This document shows, one piece after another, positions 26,414 through 39,404 of a stretch of 64,000 nucleotides of DNA. The position numbers and the translations under genes were made by a program. The DNA comes from Escarpia spicata (lineage: Eukaryota > Annelida > Polychaeta > Sabellida > Siboglinidae). The notes beneath the pieces were generated by a model. The model searched no databases, was not told the DNA's origin, and saw nothing but the letters and a program-made list of their open reading frames with translations. Location: positions 29,357,373 through 29,421,372 of the forward strand of contig OZ023207.1 of assembly GCA_963995525.1 (NCBI GenBank), given 5' to 3'. How positions within the stretch are numbered: the first letter of the stretch is position 1; each line of letters opens with the position of its first letter.

Positions 26414-27083
26414 TTGTGTTTAATATAGTTATGTGTGTAGCTTAAGATCAGTCTAGCATTCGTGAAGATTTGTAACATGCAGGACATCTATTTGGGGTAA
26501 GACCACAATAAGGATCCTTTCGCCGAAAGAGTGCATTTCAAGTACCGTTTTGTGGTGATATGCGTGATTTTTTATTTGATCACTTTGATATGGGACATGT
26601 TTGTCTCGTGAATACTGAATGTACTACTGCATTACTCAACAAAAAAACATCAAATGGGAATGAATTTTCACACCCATAACTTACGTACTATTTTCTGGTA
26701 ACTTACGTGACGGAGATGAAACGATAACATGCATTCCCCTTTGTTGTTAATGTGGTTATGTGTATAGCGTGAGATCAATCTAGCCTTCGTGAATATTTGT
26801 AACATGCAGGACATCTATTTGGGGTAAGACCACAATAAGGATTCTTTCGCCGAAAGACTGCATTTCAAGTACCGTTTTGTGGTGATATGCGTGATTTTTT
26901 ATTTGATCACTTTGATATGGGACATGTTTGTCTCGTGAATACTGAACGTACTACTGCAGTACACAACAAAAAACATCAAATGGGAATGAATTTTAACACC
27001 CATAACTTACGTAATATTTTCTTGTAACTTACGTGACGGAGATGAAACGATAACATGCATTCCCCTTTGAGGTTAATATAGTT
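24480..27083. repeat. 8-monomer HOR (2604 bp), copy 1
   Basis: The order is P, E, T1, T2, P, E, T1, T2, that is, a 4-monomer unit (1302 bp) doubled. The halves differ at fixed places: AATTTTTTCGATC against AATTTGTTCGATC, TTCACAGCC against TTCACACCC, AAAGTATCC against AAAGGATCC, and TCAAGTACC against TCAGGTACC. Because these differences recur in every 2604-bp copy, the doubling came before amplification of the eight-monomer unit. Confidence 0.92.
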
Positions 27084-29687
27084 ATGTGTGTAGCTTAAGA
27101 TCAGTCTAGCCTTCGTGAAGATTTGTAACGTGCAGGATTTATATTTGGGGCAAGACCACAATAAGGAACCGTCCGTCGAAAGAGTGCACTTCAAGTACTG
27201 TTTTGTGGTGATATGCGTGAATTTTTTCGATCACTTTGATATGGGACTAGTTTGCCTCGTGAATACTGAATGTACTACAGCATTACATAACAAAAAACAT
27301 CAAATGGGAATAAATTTTCACAGCCATAACTTACGTACTATTTTCTTGTAACTTACGTGACGGAGATGAAACGGTAACAGGCATTCCCCTTTGTGGTAAA
27401 TCTAGTAATGAGTGTAGCTTGATATCAGTCTAGCCTTCGTGAAGATTTGTAACATGCAGGACATCTATTTGGAGTAAGATCACAAAAAGTATCCGTGAGC
27501 CGAAAGAGTGCACTTCAAGTACCGTTTTGTGGTGATATGCGTGAATTTTGTTTGATCATTTCTACATGGGACATGTTTGTCTCGTGAATACTGAATGTAC
27601 TACTGCATTAGACAAACCAAAACTTTAAATGGGAATCAGTTTTAACACCCGTAACCTACGTACTATTTTCTTCTAACTTACGTGACGGAGATGAAACGGT
27701 AACATGCATTCACCTTTGTGTTTAATATAGATATGTGTGTAGCTTAAGATCAGTCTAGCATTCGTGAAGATTTGTAACATGCAGGACATCTATTTGGGGT
27801 AAGACCACAATAAGGATCCTTTCGCCGAAAGAGTGCATTTCAAGTACCGTTTTGTGGTGATATGCGTGATTTTTTATTTGATCACTTTGATATGGGACAT
27901 GTTTGTCTCGTGAATACTGAATGTACTACTGCATTACTCAACAAAAAACATCAAATGGGAATTAATTTTCACACCCATAACTTACGTACTATTTTCTGGT
28001 AACTTACGTGACGGAGATGAAACGATAACATGCATTCCCCTTTGTTGTTAATGTGGTTATGTGTATAGCGTGAGATCAATCTAGCCTTCGTGAATATTTG
28101 TAACATGCAGGACATCTATTTGGGGTAAGACCACAATAAGGATCCTTTCGCCGAAAGACTGCATTTCAAGTACCGTTTTGTGGTGATATGTGTGATTTTT
28201 TATTTGATCACTTTGATATGGGACATGCTTGTCTCGTGAATACTGAACGTACTACTGCAGTACACAACAAAAAACATGAAATGGGAATGAATTTTAACAC
28301 CCATAACTTACGTACTATTTTCTTGTAAATTACGTGACGGAGATGAAACAGTAACATGTCATTCCCCTTTCTGGTTAAACTAGTTATGTGTGTAGCTTAA
28401 GATCAGTCTAGCCTTCGTGAAGATTTGTAACGTGCAGGATTTATATTTGGGGCAAGACCACAATAAGGAACCGTCCGTCGAAAGAGTGCACTTCAAGTAC
28501 TGTTTTGTGGTGATATGCGTGAATTTGTTCGATCACTTTGATATGGGACTAGTTTGCCTCGTGAATACTGAATGTACTACTGCATTACATAACAAAAAAC
28601 ATCAAATGGGAATACATTTTCACACCCATAACTTACGTACTATTTTCTTGTAACTTACGTGACGGAAGTGAAACGGTAACAGGCATTCCCCTTTGTGGTA
28701 AATCTAGTTATGAGTGTAGCTTGATATCAGTCTAGCCTTCGTGAAGATTTGTAACATGCAGGACATCTATTTGGAGTAAGATCACAAAAAGGATCCGTGA
28801 GCCGAAAGAGTGCACTTCAGGTACCGTTTTGTGGTGATATGCGTGAATTTTCTTTGATCATTTCTACATGGGACATGTTTGTCTCGTGAATACTGAATGT
28901 ACTACTGCATTAGACAAACCAAAACTTTAAATGGGAATCAGTTTTCACACCCGTAACCTACGTACTATTTTCTTCTAACTTACGTGACGGAGATGAAACG
29001 GTAACATGCATTCCCCTTTGTGTTTAATATAGTTATGTGTGTAGCTTAAGATCAGTCTAGCATTCGTGAAGATTTGTAACATGCAGGACATCTATTTGGG
29101 GTAAGACCACAATAAGGATCCTTTCGCCGAAAGAGTGCATTTCAAGTACCGTTTTGTGGTGATATGCGTGATTTTTTATTTGATCACTTTGATATGGGAC
29201 ATGTTTGTCTCGTGAATACTGAATGTACTACTGCATTACTCAACAAAAAAACATCAAATGGGAATGAATTTTCACACCCATAACTTACGTACTATTTTCT
29301 GGTAACTTACGTGACGGAGATGAAACGATAACATGCATTCCCCTTTGTTGTTAATGTGGTTATGTGTATAGCGTGAGATCAATCTAGCCTTCGTGAATAT
29401 TTGTAACATGCAGGACATCTATTTGGGGTAAGACCACAATAAGGATTCTTTCGCCGAAAGACTGCATTTCAAGTACCGTTTTGTGGTGATATGCGTGATT
29501 TTTTATTTGATCACTTTGATATGGGACATGTTTGTCTCGTGAATACTGAACGTACTACTGCAGTACACAACAAAAAACATCAAATGGGAATGAATTTTAA
29601 CACCCATAACTTACGTAATATTTTCTTGTAACTTACGTGACGGAGATGAAACGATAACATGCATTCCCCTTTGAGGTTAATATAGTT
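27084..29687. repeat. 8-monomer HOR (2604 bp), copy 2
   Basis: This copy is nearly identical to its neighbours. The one difference I noticed is GACGGAAGTG near 28,663, where copies 1 and 3 read GACGGAGATG. The last monomer carries GGATTC in place of GGATCC and the GAGGTTAATATAG variant, as in the other copies. Confidence 0.93.
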
Positions 29688-32291
29688 ATGTGTGTAGCTT
29701 AAGATCAGTCTAGCCTTCGTGAAGATTTGTAACGTGCAGGATTTATATTTGGGGCAAGACCACAATAAGGAACCGTCCGTCGAAAGAGTGCACTTCAAGT
29801 ACTGTTTTGTGGTGATATGCGTGAATTTTTTCGATCACTTTGATATGGGACTAGTTTGCCTCGTGAATACTGAATGTACTACAGCATTACATAACAAAAA
29901 ACATCAAATGGGAATAAATTTTCACAGCCATAACTTACGTACTATTTTCTTGTAACTTACGTGACGGAGATGAAACGGTAACAGGCATTCCCCTTTGTGG
30001 TAAATCTAGTAATGAGTGTAGCTTGATATCAGTCTAGCCTTCGTGAAGATTTGTAACATGCAGGACATCTATTTGGAGTAAGATCACAAAAAGTATCCGT
30101 GAGCCGAAAGAGTGCACTTCAAGTACCGTTTTGTGGTGATATGCGTGAATTTTGTTTGATCATTTCTACATGGGACATGTTTGTCTCGTGAATACTGAAT
30201 GTACTACTGCATTAGACAAACCAAAACTTTAAATGGGAATCAGTTTTAACACCCGTAACCTACGTACTATTTTCTTCTAACTTACGTGACGGAGATGAAA
30301 CGGTAACATGCATTCACCTTTGTGTTTAATATAGATATGTGTGTAGCTTAAGATCAGTCTAGCATTCGTGAAGATTTGTAACATGCAGGACATCTATTTG
30401 GGGTAAGACCACAATAAGGATCCTTTCGCCGAAAGAGTGCATTTCAAGTACCGTTTTGTGGTGATATGCGTGATTTTTTATTTGATCACTTTGATATGGG
30501 ACATGTTTGTCTCGTGAATACTGAATGTACTACTGCATTACTCAACAAAAAACATCAAATGGGAATTAATTTTCACACCCATAACTTACGTACTATTTTC
30601 TGGTAACTTACGTGACGGAGATGAAACGATAACATGCATTCCCCTTTGTTGTTAATGTGGTTATGTGTATAGCGTGAGATCAATCTAGCCTTCGTGAATA
30701 TTTGTAACATGCAGGACATCTATTTGGGGTAAGACCACAATAAGGATCCTTTCGCCGAAAGACTGCATTTCAAGTACCGTTTTGTGGTGATATGTGTGAT
30801 TTTTTATTTGATCACTTTGATATGGGACATGCTTGTCTCGTGAATACTGAACGTACTACTGCAGTACACAACAAAAAACATGAAATGGGAATGAATTTTA
30901 ACACCCATAACTTACGTACTATTTTCTTGTAAATTACGTGACGGAGATGAAACAGTAACATGTCATTCCCCTTTCTGGTTAAACTAGTTATGTGTGTAGC
31001 TTAAGATCAGTCTAGCCTTCGTGAAGATTTGTAACGTGCAGGATTTATATTTGGGGCAAGACCACAATAAGGAACCGTCCGTCGAAAGAGTGCACTTCAA
31101 GTACTGTTTTGTGGTGATATGCGTGAATTTGTTCGATCACTTTGATATGGGACTAGTTTGCCTCGTGAATACTGAATGTACTACTGCATTACATAACAAA
31201 AAACATCAAATGGGAATACATTTTCACACCCATAACTTACGTACTATTTTCTTGTAACTTACGTGACGGAGATGAAACGGTAACAGGCATTCCCCTTTGT
31301 GGTAAATCTAGTTATGAGTGTAGCTTGATATCAGTCTAGCCTTCGTGAAGATTTGTAACATGCAGGACATCTATTTGGAGTAAGATCACAAAAAGGATCC
31401 GTGAGCCGAAAGAGTGCACTTCAGGTACCGTTTTGTGGTGATATGCGTGAATTTTCTTTGATCATTTCTACATGGGACATGTTTGTCTCGTGAATACTGA
31501 ATGTACTACTGCATTAGACAAACCAAAACTTTAAATGGGAATCAGTTTTCACACCCGTAACCTACGTACTATTTTCTTCTAACTTACGTGACGGAGATGA
31601 AACGGTAACATGCATTCCCCTTTGTGTTTAATATAGTTATGTGTGTAGCTTAAGATCAGTCTAGCATTCGTGAAGATTTGTAACATGCAGGACATCTATT
31701 TGGGGTAAGACCACAATAAGGATCCTTTCGCCGAAAGAGTGCATTTCAAGTACCGTTTTGTGGTGATATGCGTGATTTTTTATTTGATCACTTTGATATG
31801 GGACATGTTTGTCTCGTGAATACTGAATGTACTACTGCATTACTCAACAAAAAAACATCAAATGGGAATGAATTTTCACACCCATAACTTACGTACTATT
31901 TTCTGGTAACTTACGTGACGGAGATGAAACGATAACATGCATTCCCCTTTGTTGTTAATGTGGTTATGTGTATAGCGTGAGATCAATCTAGCCTTCGTGA
32001 ATATTTGTAACATGCAGGACATCTATTTGGGGTAAGACCACAATAAGGATTCTTTCGCCGAAAGACTGCATTTCAAGTACCGTTTTGTGGTGATATGCGT
32101 GATTTTTTATTTGATCACTTTGATATGGGACATGTTTGTCTCGTGAATACTGAACGTACTACTGCAGTACACAACAAAAAACATCAAATGGGAATGAATT
32201 TTAACACCCATAACTTACGTAATATTTTCTTGTAACTTACGTGACGGAGATGAAACGATAACATGCATTCCCCTTTGAGGTTAATATAGTT
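29688..32291. repeat. 8-monomer HOR (2604 bp), copy 3
   Basis: This is the third near-identical copy. Identity carries on about 48 bp into what would be copy 4 and stops at about 32,339, where AACGTGCAGGATTTAT is replaced by AACGTCCAGGATATC. That second type was last seen at about 20,290. The switch lies in conserved text and keeps register. Confidence 0.93.
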
Positions 32292-35200
32292 ATGTGTGTA
32301 GCTTAAGATCAGTCTAGCCTTCGTGAAGATTTGTAACGTCCAGGATATCTATTTGGGGTAAGACCACAATAAGGATCCGTCCGCCAAAGAGTGCACTTCA
32401 AGTACTGTTTTGTGGTGATATGCGTGAATTTTATCGATCACTTTGAATTGGAACATGTTTGTCTCGTGAATACTGAATCTACTACTGCATTAGACAAAAC
32501 AAAACATTAAATGGGAAACAGTTTTCACACCCATAATTTACTTAAAATTTTCTTGTAACTTACGTGACGGAGAAGAAACGATAACATGTCATTCCCCTTT
32601 GTGGTTAATATAGTTATGTGTGTAACTTAAGATCAGTCTATCCTTCGTGAAGATTTGTAACGTGCAGGATATCTATTTGGGTTAAGACCACAATAAGGAT
32701 TCGTCCGTCGAAAGAGTGCACTTCAAGTACTGTTTTGTGGTGATATGCGTGAATTTGTTCGATCACTTTGATATGGGACAAGTTTGCCTCGTGAATACTG
32801 AATGTACTACTGCATTACATAACAAAAAACATCAAATGGGAATAAATGTTCACATCCATAACTTACGTACTATTTTCTTGTAACTTACGTGACGGAGATG
32901 AAACGGTAACATGCATTCCCCTTTGTGGTAAATCTAGTTATGTGTGTAGCTTGATATCAGTCTAGCCTTCGTAAAGATTTGTAACATGCAGGACATCTAT
33001 TTGGAGTAAGACCACAATAAGGATCCGTGCGCCGAAAGAGTGCACTTCAAGTACCGTTTTGTGGTGACATGCGTGAATTTTTGTTTGATCACTTTGACAA
33101 GGGACATGTTTTTCACGTGAATACTGAATGTACTACTGTATTACACAACAAAAAACATCAAATGGGAATGAATTTTCACAGCCATAACTTACGTACTATT
33201 TTCTTGTAACTTACGTGACGGAGATGAAACGGTAACATACATTCCCCTTTGTGGTTAATCTAGTTATGTGTGTAGCTTAAGATCAGTCTAGCCTTCGTGA
33301 AGATTTGTAACGTGCAGGATTTCTATTTGGGGCAAGACCACAATAAGGAACCGTCCGTCGAAAGAGTGCACTTCAAGTACTGTTTTGTGGTGATATGCGT
33401 GAATTTTTTCGATCACTTTGATATGGGACTAGTTTGCCTCGTGAATACTGAATGTACTACAGCATTACATAACAAAAAACATCAAATGGGAATAAATTTT
33501 CACACCCATAACTTACGTACTATTTTCTTGTAACTTACGTGACGGAGATGAAACGGTAACAGGCATTCCCCTTTGTGGTAAATCTAGTTATGAGTGTAGC
33601 TTGATATCAGTCTAGCCTTCGTGAAGATTTGTAACATGCAGGACATCTATTTGGAGTAAGATCACAAAACGGATCCGTGAGCCGAAAGAGTGCACTTCAA
33701 GTACCGTTTTGTGGTGATATGCGTAAATTTTGTTTGATCATTTCTACATGGGACATGTTTGTCTCGTGAATACTGAATGTACTACTGCATTAGACAAACC
33801 AAAACTTTAAATGGGAATCAGTTTTCACACCCGTAACCTACGTACTATTTTCTTCTAACTTACGTGACGGAGATGAAACGGTAACATGCATTCCCCTTTG
33901 TGTTTAATATAGTTATGTGTGTAGCTTAAGATCAGTCTAGCATTCGTGAAGATTTGTAACATGCAGGATTTCTATTTGGGGAAAGACCACAATAAGGAAC
34001 CGTCCGTCGAAAGAGTGCACTTCAAGTACTGTTTTGTGGTGATATGCGTGAATTTGTTCGATCACTTTGATATGGGACTAGTTTGCCTCGTGAATACTGA
34101 ATGTACTACTGCATTACATAACAAAAAACATCAAATGGGAATACATTTTCACACCCATAACTTACGTACTATTTTCTTGTAACTTACGTGACGGAGATGA
34201 AACGGTAACAGGCATTCCCCTTTGTGGTAAATCTAGTTATGAGTGTAGCTTGATATCAGTCTAGCCTTCGTGAAGATTTGTAACATGCAGGACATCTATT
34301 TGGAGTAAGATCACAAAAAGGATCCGTGAGCCGAAAGAGTGCACTTCAAGTACCGTTTTGTGGTGATATGCGCGAATTTTCTTTGATCATTTCTACATGG
34401 GACATGTTTGTCTCGTGAATACTGAATGTACTACAGCATTAGACAAACCAAAACTTTAAATGGGAATCAGTTTTCACACCCGTAACCTACGTACTATTTT
34501 CTTCTAACTTACGTGACGGAGATGAAACGGTAACATGCATTCCCCTTTGTGTTTAATATAGTTATGTGTGTAGCTTAAGATCAGTCTACCATTCGTGAAG
34601 ATTTGTAACATGCAGGACATCTATTTGGGGTAAGACCACAATAAGGATCCTTTCGCCGAAAGAGTGCATTTCAAGTACCGTTTTGTGGTGATATGCGTGA
34701 TTTTTTATTTGATCACTTTGATATGGGACATGTTTGTCTCGTGAATACTGAATGTACTACTGCATTACTCAACAAAAAACATCAAATGGGAATGAATTTT
34801 CACACCCATAACTTACGTACTATTTTCTGGTAACTTACGTGACGGAGATGAAACGATAACATGCATTCCCCTTTGTTGTTAATGTGGTTATGTGTATAGC
34901 GTGAGATCAATCTAGCCTTCGTGAATATTTGTAACATGCAGGAAATCTATTTGGGGAAAGACCACAATAAGGATCCTTTCGCCGAAAGACTGCATTTCTA
35001 GTACCGTTTTGTGGTGATATGCGTGATTTTTTATTTGATCACTTTGATATGGGACATGTTTGTCTCGTGAATACTGAACGTACTACTGCAGTACACAACA
35101 AAAAACATCAAATGGGAATGAATTTTAACACCCATAACTTACGTAATATTTTCTTGTAACTTACGTGACGGAGATGAAACGATAACATGCATTCCCCTTT

Positions 35201-36133
35201 GAGGTTAATATAGTTATGTGTGTAGCTTAAGATCAGTCTAGCCTTCGTGAAGATTTGTAACGTCCAGGATATCTATTTGGGGTAAGACCACAATAAGGAT
35301 CCGTCCGCCAAAGAGTGCACTTCAAGTACTGTTTTGTGGTGATATGCGTGAATTGTATCGATCACTTTGACATGGAACATGTTTGTCTCGTGAATACTGA
35401 ATCTACTACTGCATTGGACAAAACAAAACATTAAATGAGAATCAGTTTTCACACCCATAATTTACTTACTATTTTCTTGTAACTTACGTGACGGAGAAGA
35501 AACGATAAAATGTCATTCCCCTTTGTGGTTAATATAGTTATGTGTGTAGCTTAAGATCAGTCTATCCTTCGTGAAGATTTGTAACATGCAGGACATCTAT
35601 TTGGAGTAAGATCACAAAAAGGATCCGTGAGCCGAAAGAGTGCACTTCAAGTACCGTTTTGTGGTGATATGCGTGAATTTTCTTTGATCATTTCTACATG
35701 GGACATGTTTGTCTCGTGAATACTGAATGTACTACTGCATTAGACAAACCAAAACTTTAAATGGGAATCAGTTTTCACACCCGTAACCTACGTACTATTT
35801 TCTTCTAACTTACGTGACGGAGATGAAACGGTAACATGCATTCCCCTTTGTGTTTAATATAGTTATGTGTGTAGCTTAAGATCAGTCTAGCATTCGTGAA
35901 GATTTGTAACATGCAGGACATCTATTTGGGGTATGACCACAATAAGGATCCTTTCGCCGAAAGAGTGCATTTCAAGTACCGTTTTGTGGTGATATGCGTG
36001 AATTTTTGTTTGATCACTTTGACAAGGGACATGTTTTTCACGTGAATACTGAATGTACTACTGTATTACACAACAAAAAACATCAAATGGGAATGAATTT
36101 TCACACCCATAACTTACGTACTATTTTCTTGTA

Positions 36134-37276
36134 ACTTACGTGACGGAGATGAAACGGTAACATACATTCCCCTTTGTGGTTAATCTAGTTATGTGTGTAG
36201 CTTAAGGTCAGTCTAGCCTTCGTGAAGATTTGTAACGTGCAGGATTTCTATTTGGGGCAAGACCACAATAAGGAACCGTCCGTCGAAAGAGTGCACTCCA
36301 AGTACTGTTTTGTGGTGATATGCGTGAATTTTTTCGATCACTTTGATATGGGACTAGTTTGCCTCGTGAATACTGAATGTACTACAGCATTACATAACAA
36401 AAAACATCAAATGGGAATAAATTTTCACACCCATAACTTACGTACTATTTTCTTGTAACTTACGTGACGGAGATGAAACGGTAACAGGCATTCCCCTTTG
36501 TGGTAAATCTAGTTATGAGTGTAGCTTGATATCAGTCTAGCCTTTTTGAAGATTTGTAACATGCAGGACATCTATTTGGAGTAAGATCACAAAAAGGATC
36601 CGTGAGCCGAAAGAGTGCACTTCAAGTACCGTTTTGTGGTGATATGCGTGAATTTTCTTTGATCATTTCTACATGGGACATGTTTTTCTCGTGAATACTG
36701 AATGTACTACTGCATTAGACAAACCAAAACTTTAAATGGGAATCAGTTTTCACACCCGTAACCTACGTACTATTTTCTTCTAACTTACGTGACGGAGATG
36801 AAACGGTAACATACATTCCCCTTTGTGGTTAATCTAGTTATGTGTGTAGCTTAAGATCAGTCTAGCCTTCGTGAAGATTTGTAACGTGCAGGATTTCTAT
36901 TTGGGGCAAGACCACAATAAGGAACCGTCCGTCGAAAGAGTGCACTCCAAGTACTGTTTTGTGGTGATATGCGTGAATTTTTTCGATCACTTTGATATGG
37001 GACTAGTTTGCCTCGTGAATACTGAATGTACTACAGCATTACATAACAAAAAACATCAAATGGGAATAAATTTTCACACCCATAACTTAAGTACTATTTT
37101 CTTGTAACTTACGTGACGGAGATGAAACGGTAACAGGCATTCCCCTTTGAGGTAAATCTAGTTATGAGTGTAGCTTGATATCAGTCTAGCCTTTTTGAAG
37201 ATTTGTAACATGCAGGACATCTATTTGGAGTAAGATCACAAAAAGGATCCGTGAGCCGAAAGAGTGCACTTCAAGT
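36134..37276. repeat. Recent two-monomer tandem duplication (649-bp period)
   Basis: Bases 36134-36627 and 36783-37276 match nearly base for base, including the private variants CACTCCAAG (usual CACTTCAAG) and CTTTTTGAAG (usual CTTCGTGAAG). The second copy adds AACTTAAGTAC near 37,086 and TTTGAGGTAAATC near 37,147. This is the shortest-period multi-monomer duplication clearly visible in the window. Confidence 0.8.
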
Positions 37277-38614
37277 ACTGTTTTGTGGTGATATGCGTGA
37301 ATTTGTTCGATCACTTTGATATGGGACTAGTTTGCCTCGTGAATACTGAATGTACTACTGCATTACATAACAAAAAACATCAAATGGGAATACATTTTCA
37401 CACCCATAACTTACGTACTATTTTCTTGTAACTTACGTGACGGAGAAGAAACGGTAACAGGCATTCCCCTTTGTGGTAAATCTAGTTATGAGTGTAGCTT
37501 GATATCAGTCTAGCCTTCGTGAAGATTTGTAACATGCAGGACATCTATTTGGAGTAAGATCACAAAAAGGATCCGTGAGCCGAAAGAGTGCACTTCAAGT
37601 ACCGTTTTGTGGTGATATGCGTGAATTTTCTTTGATCATTTCTACATGGGACATGTTTGTCTCGTGAATACTGAATGTACTACAGCATTAGACAAACCAA
37701 AACTTTAAATGGGAATCAGTTTTCACACCCGTAACCTACGTACTATTTTCTTCTAACTTACGTGACGGAGATGAAACGGTAACATGCATTCCCCTTTGTG
37801 TTTAATATAGTTATGTGTGTAGCTTAAGATCAGTCTAGCATTCGTGAAGATTTGTAACATGCAGGACATCTATTTGGGGTAAGACCACAATAAGGATCCT
37901 TTCGCCGAAAGAGTGCATTTCAAGTACCGTTTTGTGGTGATATGCGTGATTTTTTATTTGATCACTTTGATATGGGACATGTTTGTCTCGTGAATACTGA
38001 ATGTACTACTGCATTACTCAACAAAAAACATCAAATGGGAATGAATTTTCACACCCATAACTTACGTACTATTTTCTGGTAACTTACGTGACGGAGATGA
38101 AACGATAACATGCATTCCCCTTTGTTGTTAATGTGGTTATGTGTATAGCGTGAGATCAATCTAGCCTTCGTGAATATTTGTAACATGCAGGAAATCTATT
38201 TGGGGAAAGACCACAATAAGGATCCTTTCGCCGAAAGACTGCATTTCTAGTACCGTTTTGTGGTGATATGCGTGATTTTTTATTTGATCACTTTGATATG
38301 GGACATGTTTGTCTCGTGAATACTGAACGTACTACTGCAGTACACAACAAAAAACATCAAATGGGAATGAATTTTAACACCCATAACTTACGTAATATTT
38401 TCTTGTAACTTACGTGACGGAGATGAAACGATAACATGCATTCCCCTTTGAGGTTAATATAGTTATGTGTGTAGCTTAAGATCAGTCTAGCCTTCGTGAA
38501 GATTTGTAACGTCCAGGATATCTATTTGGGGTAAGACCACAATAAGGATCCGTCCGCCAAAGAGTGCACTTCAAGTACTGTTTTGTGGTGATATGCGTGA
38601 ATTTTATCGATCAC
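37257..38614. repeat. ~4.2-monomer segment, copy of 34008-35365
   Basis: The offset is 3249 bp. Shared private variants include GGAAATCTATTTGGGGAAAG and CATTTCTAGTACC. The right end is a sharp mosaic join: at about 38,604-38,618 the text leaves this match and continues as a copy of 36345 onward. Confidence 0.8.
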
Positions 38615-39404
38615 TTTGATATGGGACTAGTTTGCCTCGTGAATACTGAATGTACTACAGCATTACATAACAAAAAACATCAAATGGGAATAAATTTTCA
38701 CACCCATAACTTACGTACTATTTTCTTGTAACTTACGTGACGGAGATGAAACGGTAACAGGCATTCCCCTTTGTGGTAAATCTAGTTATGAGTGTAGCTT
38801 GATATCAGTCTAGCCTTTTTGAAGATTTGTAACATGCAGGACATCTATTTGGAGTAAGATCACAAAAAGGATCCGTGAGCCGAAAGAGTGCACTTCAAGT
38901 ACCGTTTTGTGGTGATATGCGTGAATTTTCTTTGATCATTTCTACATGGGACATGTTTTTCTCGTGAATACTGAATGTACTACTGCATTAGACAAACCAA
39001 AACTTTAAATGGGAATCAGTTTTCACACCCGTAACCTACGTACTATTTTCTTCTAACTTACGTGACGGAGATGAAACGGTAACATACATTCCCCTTTGTG
39101 GTTAATCTAGTTATGTGTGTAGCTTAAGATCAGTCTAGCCTTCGTGAAGATTTGTAACGTGCAGGATTTATATTTGGGGCAAGACCACAATAAGGAACCG
39201 TCCGTCGAAAGAGTGCACTCCAAGTACTGTTTTGTGGTGATATGCGTGAATTTTTTCGATCACTTTGATATGGGACTAGTTTGCCTCGTGAATACTGAAT
39301 GTACTACAGCATTACATAACAAAAAACATCAAATGGGAATAAATTTTCACACCCATAACTTACGTACTATTTTCTTGTAACTTACGTGACGGAGATGAAA
39401 CGGT

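Larger units (their letters stand above)
32292..39404. repeat. Mosaic block with 2- and 10-monomer duplications
   Basis: About 22 monomers. Segment 34008-35365 recurs at 37257-38614 (offset 3249, ten monomers), sharing GGAAATCTATTTGGGGAAAG and TTTCTAGTACC. Segment 36134-36627 recurs at 36783-37276 (offset 649, two monomers), sharing CTTTTTGAAG and CACTCCAAG. A further segment, 36345-37107, recurs at 38618-39380 (offset 2273, seven monomers). The first ~1.1 kb (32,340-33,460) resembles 13,470-14,600. No gene or foreign sequence was seen. Confidence 0.83.
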
